Numbered from the stretch's first letter, positions 8,981 to 18,439 are shown. The stretch is 64,000 nucleotides of DNA from Parietichytrium sp. I65-24A (GCA_012862575.1 BLSF01000019.1:124001-188000); one strand, 5' to 3'. Program-made: numbers and translations. The notes: generated from the letters alone by a model not told the origin.

Positions 8981-11131
8981 CTAGTTCATGAATCGCCTGC
9001 AATTCGCAGCACCACAGTAGCATGGAATTTTCTCTGCCGGATTGGTCTCTTTCGGAAATTTGTAGTCGTACGATAGCTCCTCCCCGGAGCTTATCGGGCG
9101 CTTTGAGTAAATGACGATCTTTTTGGTTCCCTGGTGCGAAATAATATTAGTAAAGCAGTTTGGGTCACAGCTGTGGTTAATAAAGCGGGCAAGGGAGCCC
9201 TTCTTTGTTGCATCGCAAACGGTCTCATCGTCGATGCGAAACATATAATCGGGGATACCTTGAGATTCGTACATTTTCTCGCGCATATCTGAAACCGCAG
9301 GCCGAATGAGCTCCCCTTTGTACTCTATAACAAAGTCATTTGCCGCCAGAGGCTCTTCCGCAAATACCCCCCAGGCGTGAATAGCGGACTTTCCGAACCG
9401 AAGTCGTTTCTCTCGGGTCAAAGTGAGTTGCTTTGTCCCCGTTTCGTAAGCCTCAGCTACGTCACGCAGGTGCCTTCTTTGAGCAAAGGCTACGCCGCCG
9501 GCATCGGTACCCTTGGGCCGGTTCGAGCTAGCCGTCTGACCTTTTGAGCGCGAGCGCTTTCGGCCGCTTATAGCCTTCCGCTTGCCAATATCTGCGTATA
9601 TCTGAGTAGTGGAAGCAAGTTCGCTGCGAGCTTTTGAGCTCAATTGCGTCCATCCAATAGAGTCGCAATCAACGCGAGCTAGTCCGCCGCCGCTTTCGCG
9701 AATATCTTGTTCCGTGCGAGGCCTGATTCGCGCACAAGTCAGCCCGGGAGCGCCCTTGCTTCCAGGCCACTTGCGGATGTGCCGTGTCCCGTCTGGCGAA
9801 ATGCAATTCGGCTCGCCGTCCTGGGGCGCTGTAGGATTGTTTTGGACACGCGCGCCTGCCGAGAACTCCGCCTGGGTATGTTCGGAGCGAACACCCATGT
9901 GCCCGCCCCGCGGACTGTAGATGGCCACCCGACCATCCGGTCTATGCAGATACCACGGCTTGACAAGATTCGAGCCCAACTCCATGTCTTGTTCGGCAAT
10001 GGAACGAAAGTAAGACTCCATCGAGCCTTCCATCTTCGACGTGGATGGTGCGACAGCGCTAGGATCGTTTGGTCGGCAGTGTCTTTCCAGAAGCAGGTGC
10101 ATCGTCCCACTTCCACAGGTCATTTCGCCTTCCGCGCCGCCTAACAGAGCGGTGCGCAGCTTTTTCTCGTCATCAGTTTCCATGTCATCGTCAAGGAGTC
10201 CCATCTCGTCATGCTCATCTTCCTCGTCTGCAATCGCGCTAAGTTCCATGCTGACAACGGCGTCTTTAGAGCTTCCGCAGAGATGGCGGAGATGGGAAAG
10301 CGAGTACATCCATTCGCCAAAATTCTCGTCATGGATGCCTTCGGAACGCCAAAAAGTCCACCGGTGTGAGTCGCGAAGCAAGGCCGCTGCTGACCCCTGC
10401 TCAGGGGCTTCGTACGATTTGCTCTTCGACACCGCTTTTACAGCTTTCTCAGCGACACAGAAAGCACAAATCGAGTTCTCTGACGTTTCAGGCTCGCCCT
10501 GCTTGCAGCAGTCGTGGTGGAACGTTCTCGAGCACCTCGGACATTTCACGTAAACTTCTCCAGCGTACGACGCACTATTCTCCGCCACTAGGGGCTTGCG
10601 GCAGATGCAAGTCAGGTCTTGTGCCTTTCCCAGCCTTGCACAGACGCCTTTAGCCTCGCAGCTGCGTAGATCCAGCCAGATAGCCCAGTTCAAGGTCCTG
10701 GTGATCTCATCGTCAGCATCCTCCGCTTCGCCGACGCGATGCGTCCGAGCTACCGATACGGTAGCCTGTCTCATGCACTTGCACCGCCCAAACCACAGCG
10801 CCCGGGCCCATGGGAAGCAGACCACGCCTTGATCCAGAGTCTCGCACGGCGCAACCAGAACAAATCTCCTTTCCAACCCGCGCTGCCTCTTCTTCTCCTC
10901 TTCCGCCCGCTGGTCCACCAGCTCCTCCGGTTCCTGCTTTTTCAATCCTTCCGCCGGCGCAAAGAGACCTCCTCGTACGCACCTTCCGTACGCCACGTCC
11001 AGCAGAACAAAGTGGCGCCCCGTACTGGGCCGATAAGCCTCCACTGTACCCCGCAGCCATTGCGTCCTGGCCAGCCCGCCCGCTTGCCGCCGCACCACGC
11101 GCACTTTCACGCGCTCCCCGACCGCGTCCAT
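8981..11131 (-). CDS. SET1/COMPASS-type histone H3K4 methyltransferase (Tudor-like, PHD, N-SET, SET, post-SET)
   Basis: A 716-residue protein. The last 145 residues form a SET1-family SET domain: an N-SET/entry block (KRLRFGKSAIHAWGVFA), the SAM-site motif RFINHSCDPNC, the catalytic-region Tyr of ELSYDYKFP, and the post-SET zinc ligands CYCGAANCRRFMN ending exactly at the C-terminus, as in Set1/MLL enzymes. Near residues 175-225 is a PHD-like finger (CICRKPL...CPRC...HHDC...CAFC). Near residues 1-65 is a small-barrel, Tudor/agenet-like segment (WLRGTVEAYRPSTGRHFVLL). No RRM was seen. The open frame extends to 11209 only via GTG through a CA-rich repeat, so the ATG at 11131 is chosen. Role: trimethylation of H3K4 at active promoters, by family knowledge. 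Confidence 0.88.
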   Translation of the reverse strand: MDAVGERVKVRVVRRQAGGLARTQWLRGTVEAYRPSTGRHFVLLDVAYGRCVRGGLFAPAEGLKKQEPEELVDQRAEEEKKRQRGLERRFVLVAPCETLDQGVVCFPWARALWFGRCKCMRQATVSVARTHRVGEAEDADDEITRTLNWAIWLDLRSCEAKGVCARLGKAQDLTCICRKPLVAENSASYAGEVYVKCPRCSRTFHHDCCKQGEPETSENSICAFCVAEKAVKAVSKSKSYEAPEQGSAAALLRDSHRWTFWRSEGIHDENFGEWMYSLSHLRHLCGSSKDAVVSMELSAIADEEDEHDEMGLLDDDMETDDEKKLRTALLGGAEGEMTCGSGTMHLLLERHCRPNDPSAVAPSTSKMEGSMESYFRSIAEQDMELGSNLVKPWYLHRPDGRVAIYSPRGGHMGVRSEHTQAEFSAGARVQNNPTAPQDGEPNCISPDGTRHIRKWPGSKGAPGLTCARIRPRTEQDIRESGGGLARVDCDSIGWTQLSSKARSELASTTQIYADIGKRKAISGRKRSRSKGQTASSNRPKGTDAGGVAFAQRRHLRDVAEAYETGTKQLTLTREKRLRFGKSAIHAWGVFAEEPLAANDFVIEYKGELIRPAVSDMREKMYESQGIPDYMFRIDDETVCDATKKGSLARFINHSCDPNCFTNIISHQGTKKIVIYSKRPISSGEELSYDYKFPKETNPAEKIPCYCGAANCRRFMN

Positions 11132-11135
11132 CAGC

Positions 11136-11205
11136 GCACAAAACACACGCACGCACTCCACACAAACGCACTCCACACACACGCACACCACACACACGGC
11201 GCGTC
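11136..11205. repeat. CA-rich simple repeat upstream of SET1
   Basis: Imperfect CACACG/CACTCCACACAAACG units directly upstream of the SET1 ATG. They translate as a Cys/Val run in the upstream-extended frame, which is not protein-like. Confidence 0.8.
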
Positions 11206-11635
11206 GCACAAGGGCCCGCGAGCCTTCCAGCTTATCGCTCCGGCCCCTTTCAAGCTAGTCCTCTCTGTTCGCTCTGCTTGCTCTCCATATATCTCTCGCG
11301 CGCGTCCTCTCCCGAGGACTCTTCGAGGCGCTGTGAGTTGTCGGACAAGTCAGAGAGTGCGCTGCGGCAACTGCAATTGGGTTGCGTAGGGGTTTTACAG
11401 TCGAAACAGTAGGAATGAGTGGGGAAAAAATGTGCAAGACGGAAGGGGGACCGGACCGTGGGAAGAGATGGGATGGGATGGTGCGGATGGGATGGAGGCC
11501 GCGATGGACGGGGGTGAGAGAAGAAGAAAAGAGTGTGTTGTGGAGAGGGGTTTGAACAAGTGGTTGCATATCTACGAGGAACGCCTCGGCGGTGGGGGCG
11601 GCCAGGGCGTGATAGGGGTGTTGGAATCTAAGGGT
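11206..11635. other. intergenic between SET1 and HMG-CoA reductase, no gene seen
   Basis: Promoter side of SET1 and 3' side of the reductase gene (both minus strand). It has GGGATGGGATGG-type purine repeats at about 11467-11500. Overlapping short open frames on both strands look like by-products of G-rich composition. Confidence 0.4.
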
Positions 11636-13282
11636 CTAAGGAATTGGCAGCATTGGATGCTCGAATTCGCCGTCGTCTTGCTTTTGCGCGAGCGTAACAG
11701 ACTTGGCAGGCACATGCCTAACCACCGGCCGCGCGAAAGGCCGGCGAGGACGAACCGGGTACGCCGCGAATCGACGGCCACCTCCGATGAGATCGTGATC
11801 GTGGGAGGTGCGCTGCTTCTTCAATCCAGGCTGAACCTGGCTTTGCTCCAGCTTCTTGTTGGCAGGGGCAGCTCTCGAGGGAGCCTTGCGATTCAACTTC
11901 ATGTGAGCAGAAATGAGATGGTTCGATGCGAGTGCCGCATTTAGAGATATTTCACCGGCAAGGACGGTAGAGGCCGCAATGATTGCAAGTTGGGCTGCAT
12001 TCTTGCCTGGGTCCACTTTGTTGGCCCCCGCCACCCCAAGCATCTCCAAGCAAGCCCTCTGCGTCGACAGGGTCGTGCCTCCTCCAACCGTCCCCACCTC
12101 CAGAGATGGCATGGTCGCGCTGACCCTCAAGTTATCCCCATCGGCTTCCATCATCATGAGGCAATTCGAGGATTCCACATTTTGTGCCGGGTCTTGGCCA
12201 TTCGCCAAAAAGAATGCAGTCACCAGGTTCGACGCGTGCGCATTATTCCCACCAATGGAACCCGCCAGAGCCGACCCGACCAAGTTTTTGGCAATGTTGA
12301 GCTGGACCAAATCTTTGACTGTTGTCTTTAAAACGTTCTCAACCACGGCCTTAGTCAAGGTCACTTCGGCGACCACAGATTTGCCACGCCCTTGGGTCCA
12401 GTTAATAGCGCTAGGTTTCTTGTCCGTGCACATGTTACTCGAAAGAGAGATGAGAGACATGTTCGGGAAGCGGTTCAACAAATGTTCCATGACCCTGTTC
12501 ACGCCTTTGCCGACCATATTCATACCCATGGCATCTCCGGTCTCCGCCTTGAAGCGCAAATAAACGTAGCGACCTGCCATCGTTGCCTTGACGGATTTGA
12601 GCTGCCCAAAGTTTGTCGTCTCCTGGAATTTCTCCGTCATCAAAGGGAATTGCTCCGGGCTCTCAATCCATTCTTTGAAAGCGGCAGCTTCGGAGACGGA
12701 CGGCAAGCTAACGACAGGAGAACGGGTCATTCCGTTCTCTGTCACGGCGCAAGTGACCCCTCCAGACTCGCGAATCGCGCGCGCACCACGATTAGTAGAA
12801 GCGAGCAAAGCGCCTTCTGTGGTGGCAAGTGGAACCATGTACTCCGACCCATTCACCAAAAGCGGGCCGACAACTCCCACTGGGAGAGGCACAAAACCAA
12901 TGACATTTTCGCAATTTGTACCGTGCACTTCATCATAAAACCCTGCCACATCAAAATCGCCTTGGCAGGCCGGAACTTTGTACAGCGCTTCCGCCGTTCG
13001 GGCATCCGCTTTCGCCATCTCGTGGGCCACGATATTCCGACGCACCTGCACGGCCGCGTAATTATCGCCCAGCACCTTCTCCAGCTGGTGGTGAGCCGTT
13101 CCTTCTGGCACCACAATCTCCTCCAGCGCCCCGGCGCCGTGCTCTTCCTCAAACTGCTGTTGCACCACCGCCGACTCGAACGGGAAGCTCGAGCCCAGCG
13201 CCCTTCTTCCACTCTGCCCGCCTTGCGCCCTCAAGGCGACTCCCAGCCTTCGCGCGCCAGAGCGCAGACCCAACATGCTCAT
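11636..13282 (-). CDS. HMGR: HMG-CoA reductase, class I, soluble, presequence-like N-terminus
   Basis: A 548-residue protein. It is the NADPH-dependent reductase making mevalonate, the committed step of sterol and isoprenoid synthesis. All class I landmarks are present: ENVIGFVPLPVGVVGP (catalytic Glu, about 127), GDAMGMNM (nucleotide loop), DKKPSAINW (Lys, about 288), GQDPAQNVESS (Asp, about 362), GTVGGGTTL and the C-terminal SAHM (His, about 458). There is no N-terminal multi-helix membrane or sterol-sensing domain. Instead residues 1-33 (MSMLGLRSGARRLGVALRAQ...) are Arg/Ala/Gly-rich with no acids, like a mitochondrial presequence. The kinase-target Ser just after the catalytic His in animal and plant enzymes (NRS) is NRK here. 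About 82 basic residues extend past the usual end. The frame upstream to 13309 begins at GTG; a second ATG lies at 13276. Confidence 0.93.
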   Translation of the reverse strand: MSMLGLRSGARRLGVALRAQGGQSGRRALGSSFPFESAVVQQQFEEEHGAGALEEIVVPEGTAHHQLEKVLGDNYAAVQVRRNIVAHEMAKADARTAEALYKVPACQGDFDVAGFYDEVHGTNCENVIGFVPLPVGVVGPLLVNGSEYMVPLATTEGALLASTNRGARAIRESGGVTCAVTENGMTRSPVVSLPSVSEAAAFKEWIESPEQFPLMTEKFQETTNFGQLKSVKATMAGRYVYLRFKAETGDAMGMNMVGKGVNRVMEHLLNRFPNMSLISLSSNMCTDKKPSAINWTQGRGKSVVAEVTLTKAVVENVLKTTVKDLVQLNIAKNLVGSALAGSIGGNNAHASNLVTAFFLANGQDPAQNVESSNCLMMMEADGDNLRVSATMPSLEVGTVGGGTTLSTQRACLEMLGVAGANKVDPGKNAAQLAIIAASTVLAGEISLNAALASNHLISAHMKLNRKAPSRAAPANKKLEQSQVQPGLKKQRTSHDHDLIGGGRRFAAYPVRPRRPFARPVVRHVPAKSVTLAQKQDDGEFEHPMLPIP

Positions 13283-13765
13283 CCTCCCTTTTTGGCTCCT
13301 ACCTTTCACGCGCCTGTTAAACTCGCGATGCCTCCTACAAAGTTGGCTTTCTCATCCGCAGACCAACGATCCTCTGGGGCTCTGAGACTCTGGGACTCTG
13401 GGACTCTGAGACTATGGCTCTGCGTTTGCGTTTGTTTCGTGTTATTGACGATTCGCCAAGCGTGGAAGGGAAAGCGCTCCGGATGCCTTCAGTATGTCAC
13501 GGCAGCGGAACGTGCGAGGGACTCTCTCGTACGTATATGAGTACCATGGTACGCGAGGATGGAGGAGGCCCTGAGGTTGCAGTTTAAGCTGGGAAGAAGC
13601 GTAGTGAACTTCCACTGCCTCGATGAAATCATGACGGACGTGCTTACAACGGACTGTTAGCTTACAGGTGTTTTGATGGTTAACGTAGATGGAGATCTAC
13701 GATTGTTATGTTCATTCTTCACTGATGTGATTGATTGATTGAAAGTTACAAGGGAAGGTAGGGAG
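13283..13765. other. HMG-CoA reductase upstream region with tandem repeat
   Basis: Upstream of HMGR and downstream of the P450 gene. GACTCTGG/GACTCTGA units lie at about 13376-13412. The palindrome GTACCATGGTAC (13541-13552) is listed separately. No gene was seen. Confidence 0.5.
13541..13552. promoter_or_regulatory. 12-bp perfect palindrome GTACCATGGTAC
   Basis: A perfect 12-bp palindrome about 260 bases upstream of the HMGR ATG. It is flanked by CTCGTAC and GTACGCGAG, so imperfect symmetry extends further. Related GTAC palindromes occur upstream of other genes here. A regulatory role is inference. Confidence 0.35.
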
Positions 13766-15271
13766 TCATTTTCGGGGCCGGAAAATGAGCGAGTCCATGT
13801 CGCGGAGCGTGATGCCAATGCCGGTAACCCTTTTGCATGGGTTCGTTCCAGGAAGAACTCGATAACGCTGCAGGACGAACGCAGTGATCGTGGCCAGATT
13901 AGCCATGGCAATGTGCCTGCCGGGGCACTGCCGCGCACCAAAGCCGAATGGGAGATAGCTGATTTTTGAAGGAGTGAAATTCTCCCATCGTTCTGGCTTG
14001 AATTGGTCCAGATCATCCGCTCCATTCCAAAGCTCAGGAGTCCGGCATAGGCTGTGATCATCTACGGATATTGTGGTTCCCTTTTTCACGAGCTTGCCCT
14101 GGATCTCAACATCCTCCTTGCAAGAGCGAGAGATGACTGGCGCAATGCCAGACAACCTTTGCAGCTCCTTCAGCGTAGACATGAGATATGGTTTTTCCAC
14201 CAGTGCGTCCAGCGTGATGGTGGACAAATCGACTTGACCAATTTCCTCGTAGATTTTTTCTTGGACTTCTGGGGCCCTTGAAAGGTGCTCCATGAGCAGA
14301 CCTGTGGTGCTCGCAGTCGTGTCAAATGCGCCAAACTTGATCGTCAAAATGTTTTCCACAAGCTCGTCTTCGGACAAACTGTACTTTGTATCACCAAGAG
14401 ACGCGATGATGAGCGCGTCCAACAAGTTGGAAGAAGACTTGTCTAATTGACCTTCGCTCTGGAGTTCCAACACCCGAGCCCTGTGCTCGTCCACGAAAGG
14501 TTTGACCTGCTCCCGCAGTGATCTAAGGTGACGCTGAACATTTAGGTTGTGAGGAGTTGGAAGTTTCCAAAGCAACGGGATCGGTAGGTCGAATCGTCGC
14601 GCAATCTCCTTGCTCAGGGTAAGCAGAGACTCCATTAAGCTCTTGTTTTCCCCTAGAACCATTTTGAAGTCCACGCCATAAGCTGTCTTATGGAACGAAT
14701 CAAACATAATTTTTTGAAAAAACGGGATCACAGCTACCTCCTTGTCTGCGGAAGGATCCCAGTCCTGAACGCTAAGCTTGCAAGTCTCGAACGCTATTTG
14801 CGGAAGCGTGCTCTGGTCCATGCGATTGATTGCCTGCTGAATAACCATGCGGATGCGCTTCCATTGAGCACCCTCGACAACGATTACTGAAGTAGGGAAT
14901 AAGCTCCCGAACACAGCCCGAAAGACGTCACCATTTGTAAAAGAAGAGCTCTTGCTACTGAACACCTCACGGATCACTTTCGTGTCTTTGGTTATGAGGT
15001 TTTGCCTGCCCACAAAGCTAACGAGCACCGAATCTGACCCGGTTTCCGCGTACCAGGCAGTCTTCTTTTCTAGAATTGCAAAGAGAGGCTCTTTCCCAGT
15101 AGACTTCAGATCCGACATATGCCCCAGAAAGGTCGCGCTCAGGTCTTTTGACTGTACCTTCGGTGACGGAAACTCTTCGAGCTTGTGCTCCGCAGCAGCT
15201 ACCGTGCTCTTCCGTCGGCCTGCGGAAGCCGCCGCTGCTCGACTCGCCCGTGCAGCACGTCGCATCATCAT
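13766..15271 (-). CDS. cytochrome P450 with presequence-like N-terminus
   Basis: A 501-residue heme monooxygenase. The heme-binding loop is FGFGARQCPG (axial Cys) near residue 462. The K-helix ExxR is in LKELQRL, the PERF-type motif is FKPERW, and the I-helix oxygen-activation motif is GAFDTTAS. The usual hydrophobic ER anchor is absent. The protein begins with three Met and an Arg/Ala/Ser-rich stretch (MMMRRAARASRAAAASAGRR) resembling a mitochondrial targeting presequence, as in animal mitochondrial P450s. The stop follows soon after the L-helix, so length is normal. Substrate cannot be assigned; sterol, fatty-acid or carotenoid hydroxylation are all possible. It lies next to HMGR on the same strand, 483 bases away, which is suggestive but not proof of a shared pathway. 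Confidence 0.9.
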   Translation of the reverse strand: MMMRRAARASRAAAASAGRRKSTVAAAEHKLEEFPSPKVQSKDLSATFLGHMSDLKSTGKEPLFAILEKKTAWYAETGSDSVLVSFVGRQNLITKDTKVIREVFSSKSSSFTNGDVFRAVFGSLFPTSVIVVEGAQWKRIRMVIQQAINRMDQSTLPQIAFETCKLSVQDWDPSADKEVAVIPFFQKIMFDSFHKTAYGVDFKMVLGENKSLMESLLTLSKEIARRFDLPIPLLWKLPTPHNLNVQRHLRSLREQVKPFVDEHRARVLELQSEGQLDKSSSNLLDALIIASLGDTKYSLSEDELVENILTIKFGAFDTTASTTGLLMEHLSRAPEVQEKIYEEIGQVDLSTITLDALVEKPYLMSTLKELQRLSGIAPVISRSCKEDVEIQGKLVKKGTTISVDDHSLCRTPELWNGADDLDQFKPERWENFTPSKISYLPFGFGARQCPGRHIAMANLATITAFVLQRYRVLPGTNPCKRVTGIGITLRDMDSLIFRPRK

Positions 15272-15831
15272 CTCTTCCCGTCTTCTCTTTATTCTGGCAG
15301 CTGCGGACTGGACAATTCTTCAACACCCCACCTTCCGATAGGGTTTGTTTACGCTGCACTTCGTGGCTTCTTGTTCCTTCAACAGCACTCGATCTCACGA
15401 AACCCAAGTGAGATGAAAGATGCCATTGACGCTATCGCGCACTGTTTGCCGTGATCTCGAGGAAAGAACATAACGAGCAGACCATTGTTCTCTACCTCGC
15501 ACATGTACGCTGTGGTGGACCATCTGCCACCGTCCTCGCACAATCGCGCCTTCGAAATTCAGGTTCTGCGGTCCAAGCTTTCACACCGATGACACCGATG
15601 ACACAGCGTTGATACAGCTGACCCCTGCCTCCGCATTTTCACGCTGTTGACGTGCGAGTCTCAGGGTCTCTGAGTCTGAACTCGAATGTCCAACGTTTTG
15701 TAAGAAGATACTGTTCCCACTCATTCCCACTCCATAGCTAGGCTAGCTCTCTAGAGTGGAGTACCTCCACGCGATCCTCCACGGACAGCAAACTTCCACA
15801 ACCACTGAAGATGTGTTATTCAATGTAAGCT

Positions 15832-15839
15832 TACCGGTA
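15832..15839. promoter_or_regulatory. TACCGGTA palindrome
   Basis: One of several exact copies of this 8-bp palindrome in the window, all in non-coding DNA. This one lies between the divergent P450 and SLC38-type genes, about 560 and 620 bases from their ATGs. Confidence 0.35.
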
Positions 15840-16251
15840 AATGAGGTAAATGTGAAGTGGATAGAAGATTTGGAAGATGAGAAGATGGGATTAGATGACT
15901 ACTGAGTTGAATAATCGTGCCAGTATCAGCGCAGCCCCTACTTGTACAGCAAGCGCGAAGAGAGTGAAGGAGAGATAGGTTATTAAAGTTTTCAGTCTGT
16001 CTTCCTCTCTCCCTCTCCATTCTCTCTATCCCACTCTCGCACCACTCGCACATCGGGAACCTCCGGAGCGCTGTCCGCAGCCGTCATACATTGAGATCCG
16101 AGGTCTGAGGTGTCTGAGGTTTCTGGTTTGTTTGCGTAGTGACATTGAGCTCTGTTGAGTGGTTTGGCCGTGAAACTGAGGACTGCGAGCTTTGTGAGGG
16201 TTGCGAGGACTGCGAGGACGGACCTTGAGACCGGGACGGACTCTGGGACAG

Positions 16252-16262
16252 GTACTGAGTAC
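16252..16262. promoter_or_regulatory. GTACTGAGTAC palindrome upstream of transporter
   Basis: An 11-bp near-palindrome (GTACT-G-AGTAC) about 200 bases upstream of the amino-acid transporter ATG. The identical word occurs at 62856-62866 upstream of the FAM21-like gene. Confidence 0.35.
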
Positions 16263-16458
16263 TCTGTCTACCGCCGGTTACTGTTCAAAGCCAAGGAGAC
16301 TCGGAGGTGGGAAACACTGCGCACTCAGAAGAGCGCGTTTTGGTTTTGCTGTCTTTAGACGCAGGAGGGGCTGACGGACGTCGGCAGTGCGTCCTGGGCG
16401 ATAATCAGGTGGACAGCGAGAAGTGAAAGGGAGAGGAGATCGAGGGGGAAAGGAAGTC

Positions 16459-18030
16459 ATGGCGACGCGGCTGCAGCGCTCAGGGTCGCAGGACTATGCG
16501 GCGAGAGGGCAAGATGAGGCAGAGGACGACCTGAGTAGGGGCGCAGAGCGAGGGTCCGATCTGCGAACCCCCTTGATTAGCGGCGAGAGCGATGATGACG
16601 ACGACAACTGGGACCCAGAAGGGGACGGGCGAACGCCGATGACCCCATTTACGAGGTCTCCGGTCATGTTCTTTCGGGAAAGATTCCAGGCCGGGTCGAT
16701 CAAAGGTTCGGTGTTCACTTTGGTGGTGGCCATCGTGGGCGCGGGGACTTTGTCGGTTCCATATGCAATAGAACGCAGTGGTCTGGTGCTCGGAACTCTG
16801 CTTTTCCTTGGAGGAGCATTTATGGCCTTTTTTTCCTTGCAACTGCTTGTTATCTCTTCAGAGCTCACTGGAAACAAGTCTTATCCAGGGATCGCCCGCC
16901 AGCTTTACGGCAAATGGGCCTACAGGCTGGCCCAGGGCAGCTTGCTCTTGAATCTCTATGGAACCAGTATCTCCTACATCGTAGCAAGTGGAACGATGAT
17001 CGCCAAGGTTTTGCAAACTATCAGTGGCCATGACACTGGCGAGAAGGTGCCATACCTTCTGAGCGGCCAGTTCATAATGGTTCTTTCAACCTGCATCGTT
17101 GTCATACCACTGTGTCTACTTCGAACGATGGGAGCATTGCGCTACAGTAGCTTGATTGGGGTTGCCTGCAGTGTTTACCTGTCACTTGTTGTGGTCATCA
17201 AGTACTTTTCCTTCTGCTCCAATGAAGACTTCGTGCAAATTACCTTACCGACCGGGGACATTGACTCTGAGCAAGTCCAATGCTTTTGGGAGCCTGCGAA
17301 CGCAAACCAAACAAAGATTGATCTTGCAGAGTTTGCGCCAGACAGAATGTTTTCTGCCGTCCCGATTGTCGTATACGCGTACACTTGTCACCCGAATGTT
17401 CTACCCATATTCATGGAACTACAGCGACCGACTAGGAGGCGCATGTACAAAGTCGTTGGCCGTGCCATTGGCCTTTCGTTCATCCTGTATACGTTGCTGG
17501 GCGTGTTTGGCTACCTGACATTCAAGACGCAATTGGCCTTTTCGAATGGGAACTTCCTCAACAATGACTATCACCACGATTCCGCAACCTTACTTGGCGC
17601 CATAGGTATGAGCTTCAGCGTGATCTTAGCAATTCCGCTGTTTGTAAACGCGTTTAGGGCCAACATATATCGCATCTGCGCTGGAGAACGAGCAAACTCG
17701 AAGGATGCACCTCTTTTGGCTCATGTTGTCATGAGCGTCGGAATGGTTGGACTTGCTTTGCTGCCGGCCATCTTGATTAAGGACATCTCCAGAGTGTTTC
17801 AGGTGTTGGGCTCAACGACAAACCCAGTTATTTGTTTCGTGCTTCCGTCCATGTTCATCGTAAGGGCTGCTCCACAGGGAATGTACCGTACAGAGAAAGT
17901 ACTGTCCATCGTCATCGCCGTCGCGATATCAATCATCAGTCTCATATCTCTTTACAACAACATACAATCTTGGGGCACACAATCCACTCAAGAAATCGAT
18001 TCAACGCTGCTTCTCTGGGGTAGTTGGTAA
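16459..18030 (+). CDS. AAAP-family amino-acid transporter (SLC38/SLC32/AVT-like)
   Basis: A 523-residue multi-pass membrane protein. An acidic cytosolic N-terminus (GESDDDDDNWDPEGDG) leads into the first helix with the family signature SVFTLVVAIVGAGTLSVPYA, the unwound substrate and sodium site of SLC38-type carriers. I count about eleven hydrophobic spans, ending near residue 505 (VLSIVIAVAISIISLISLY). TM8-like NALLGVFGYLTF-type sequence (YTLLGVFGYLTFKTQ) is also typical. It probably moves neutral amino acids across the plasma membrane or a vacuole-like membrane. The frame runs upstream to a GTG at 16423, but the ATG at 16459 is preferred. A poly(A)-type signal AATAAA occurs at 18276. The specific substrate cannot be read from the sequence. 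Confidence 0.9.
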   Translation: MATRLQRSGSQDYAARGQDEAEDDLSRGAERGSDLRTPLISGESDDDDDNWDPEGDGRTPMTPFTRSPVMFFRERFQAGSIKGSVFTLVVAIVGAGTLSVPYAIERSGLVLGTLLFLGGAFMAFFSLQLLVISSELTGNKSYPGIARQLYGKWAYRLAQGSLLLNLYGTSISYIVASGTMIAKVLQTISGHDTGEKVPYLLSGQFIMVLSTCIVVIPLCLLRTMGALRYSSLIGVACSVYLSLVVVIKYFSFCSNEDFVQITLPTGDIDSEQVQCFWEPANANQTKIDLAEFAPDRMFSAVPIVVYAYTCHPNVLPIFMELQRPTRRRMYKVVGRAIGLSFILYTLLGVFGYLTFKTQLAFSNGNFLNNDYHHDSATLLGAIGMSFSVILAIPLFVNAFRANIYRICAGERANSKDAPLLAHVVMSVGMVGLALLPAILIKDISRVFQVLGSTTNPVICFVLPSMFIVRAAPQGMYRTEKVLSIVIAVAISIISLISLYNNIQSWGTQSTQEIDSTLLLWGSW

Positions 18031-18275
18031 CATCGGATCACGATGAATGCGCATTGTGTTACACAGGCACATTGGTCCTGACAAGGCATGGAGTAGAATG
18101 AAATTGTTGCAACTAAGAAGAGTTAAATTTCACAATCCTGTCCTTCCTATCGTTGGAAAAACCGTACACTTCCTCGCTACCGACTTGTCCGATTCCCTTG
18201 TTCGGCATTTCTTCTTTCTTCTTCTGGTTTTCTTTCCCTCTCTGCTTCTCACTGTTGATTCTCATCAATCAAGAA

Positions 18276-18281
18276 AATAAA
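18276..18281 (+). terminator. AATAAA poly(A)-type signal
   Basis: Canonical hexamer 246 bases after the amino-acid transporter stop, in a pyrimidine-rich 3' region. Function is inferred from position only. Confidence 0.35.
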
Positions 18282-18386
18282 ACTGACATGTCACATATTC
18301 GTTCTTTCACTTAAGAGCCACTACTAAATTGTTTGACAGCCTCTTAGTGCGCTCCCTCAAATTGGGTCTTGATCCTTTCTTGACCC

Positions 18387-18394
18387 TACCGGTA
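18387..18394. promoter_or_regulatory. TACCGGTA palindrome
   Basis: Exact copy of the recurring non-coding palindrome, in the interval between the amino-acid and ammonium transporter genes. Confidence 0.3.
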
Positions 18395-18439
18395 CTTACA
18401 CCAAGATTAAAATTCCGATTGCCGAATAGATCCGTTTAG

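Larger units (their letters stand above)
15272..16458. other. divergent promoter region, P450 / amino-acid transporter
   Basis: About 1.2 kb without a recognisable gene between divergent ATGs. It holds ACACCGATG direct repeats (15587-15605), TTCCCACTCA/TTCCCACTCC (15714-15732), a TACCGGTA palindrome (15832-15839), GCGAGGACT repeats (16203-16218) and GTACTGAGTAC (16252-16262). Confidence 0.5.
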
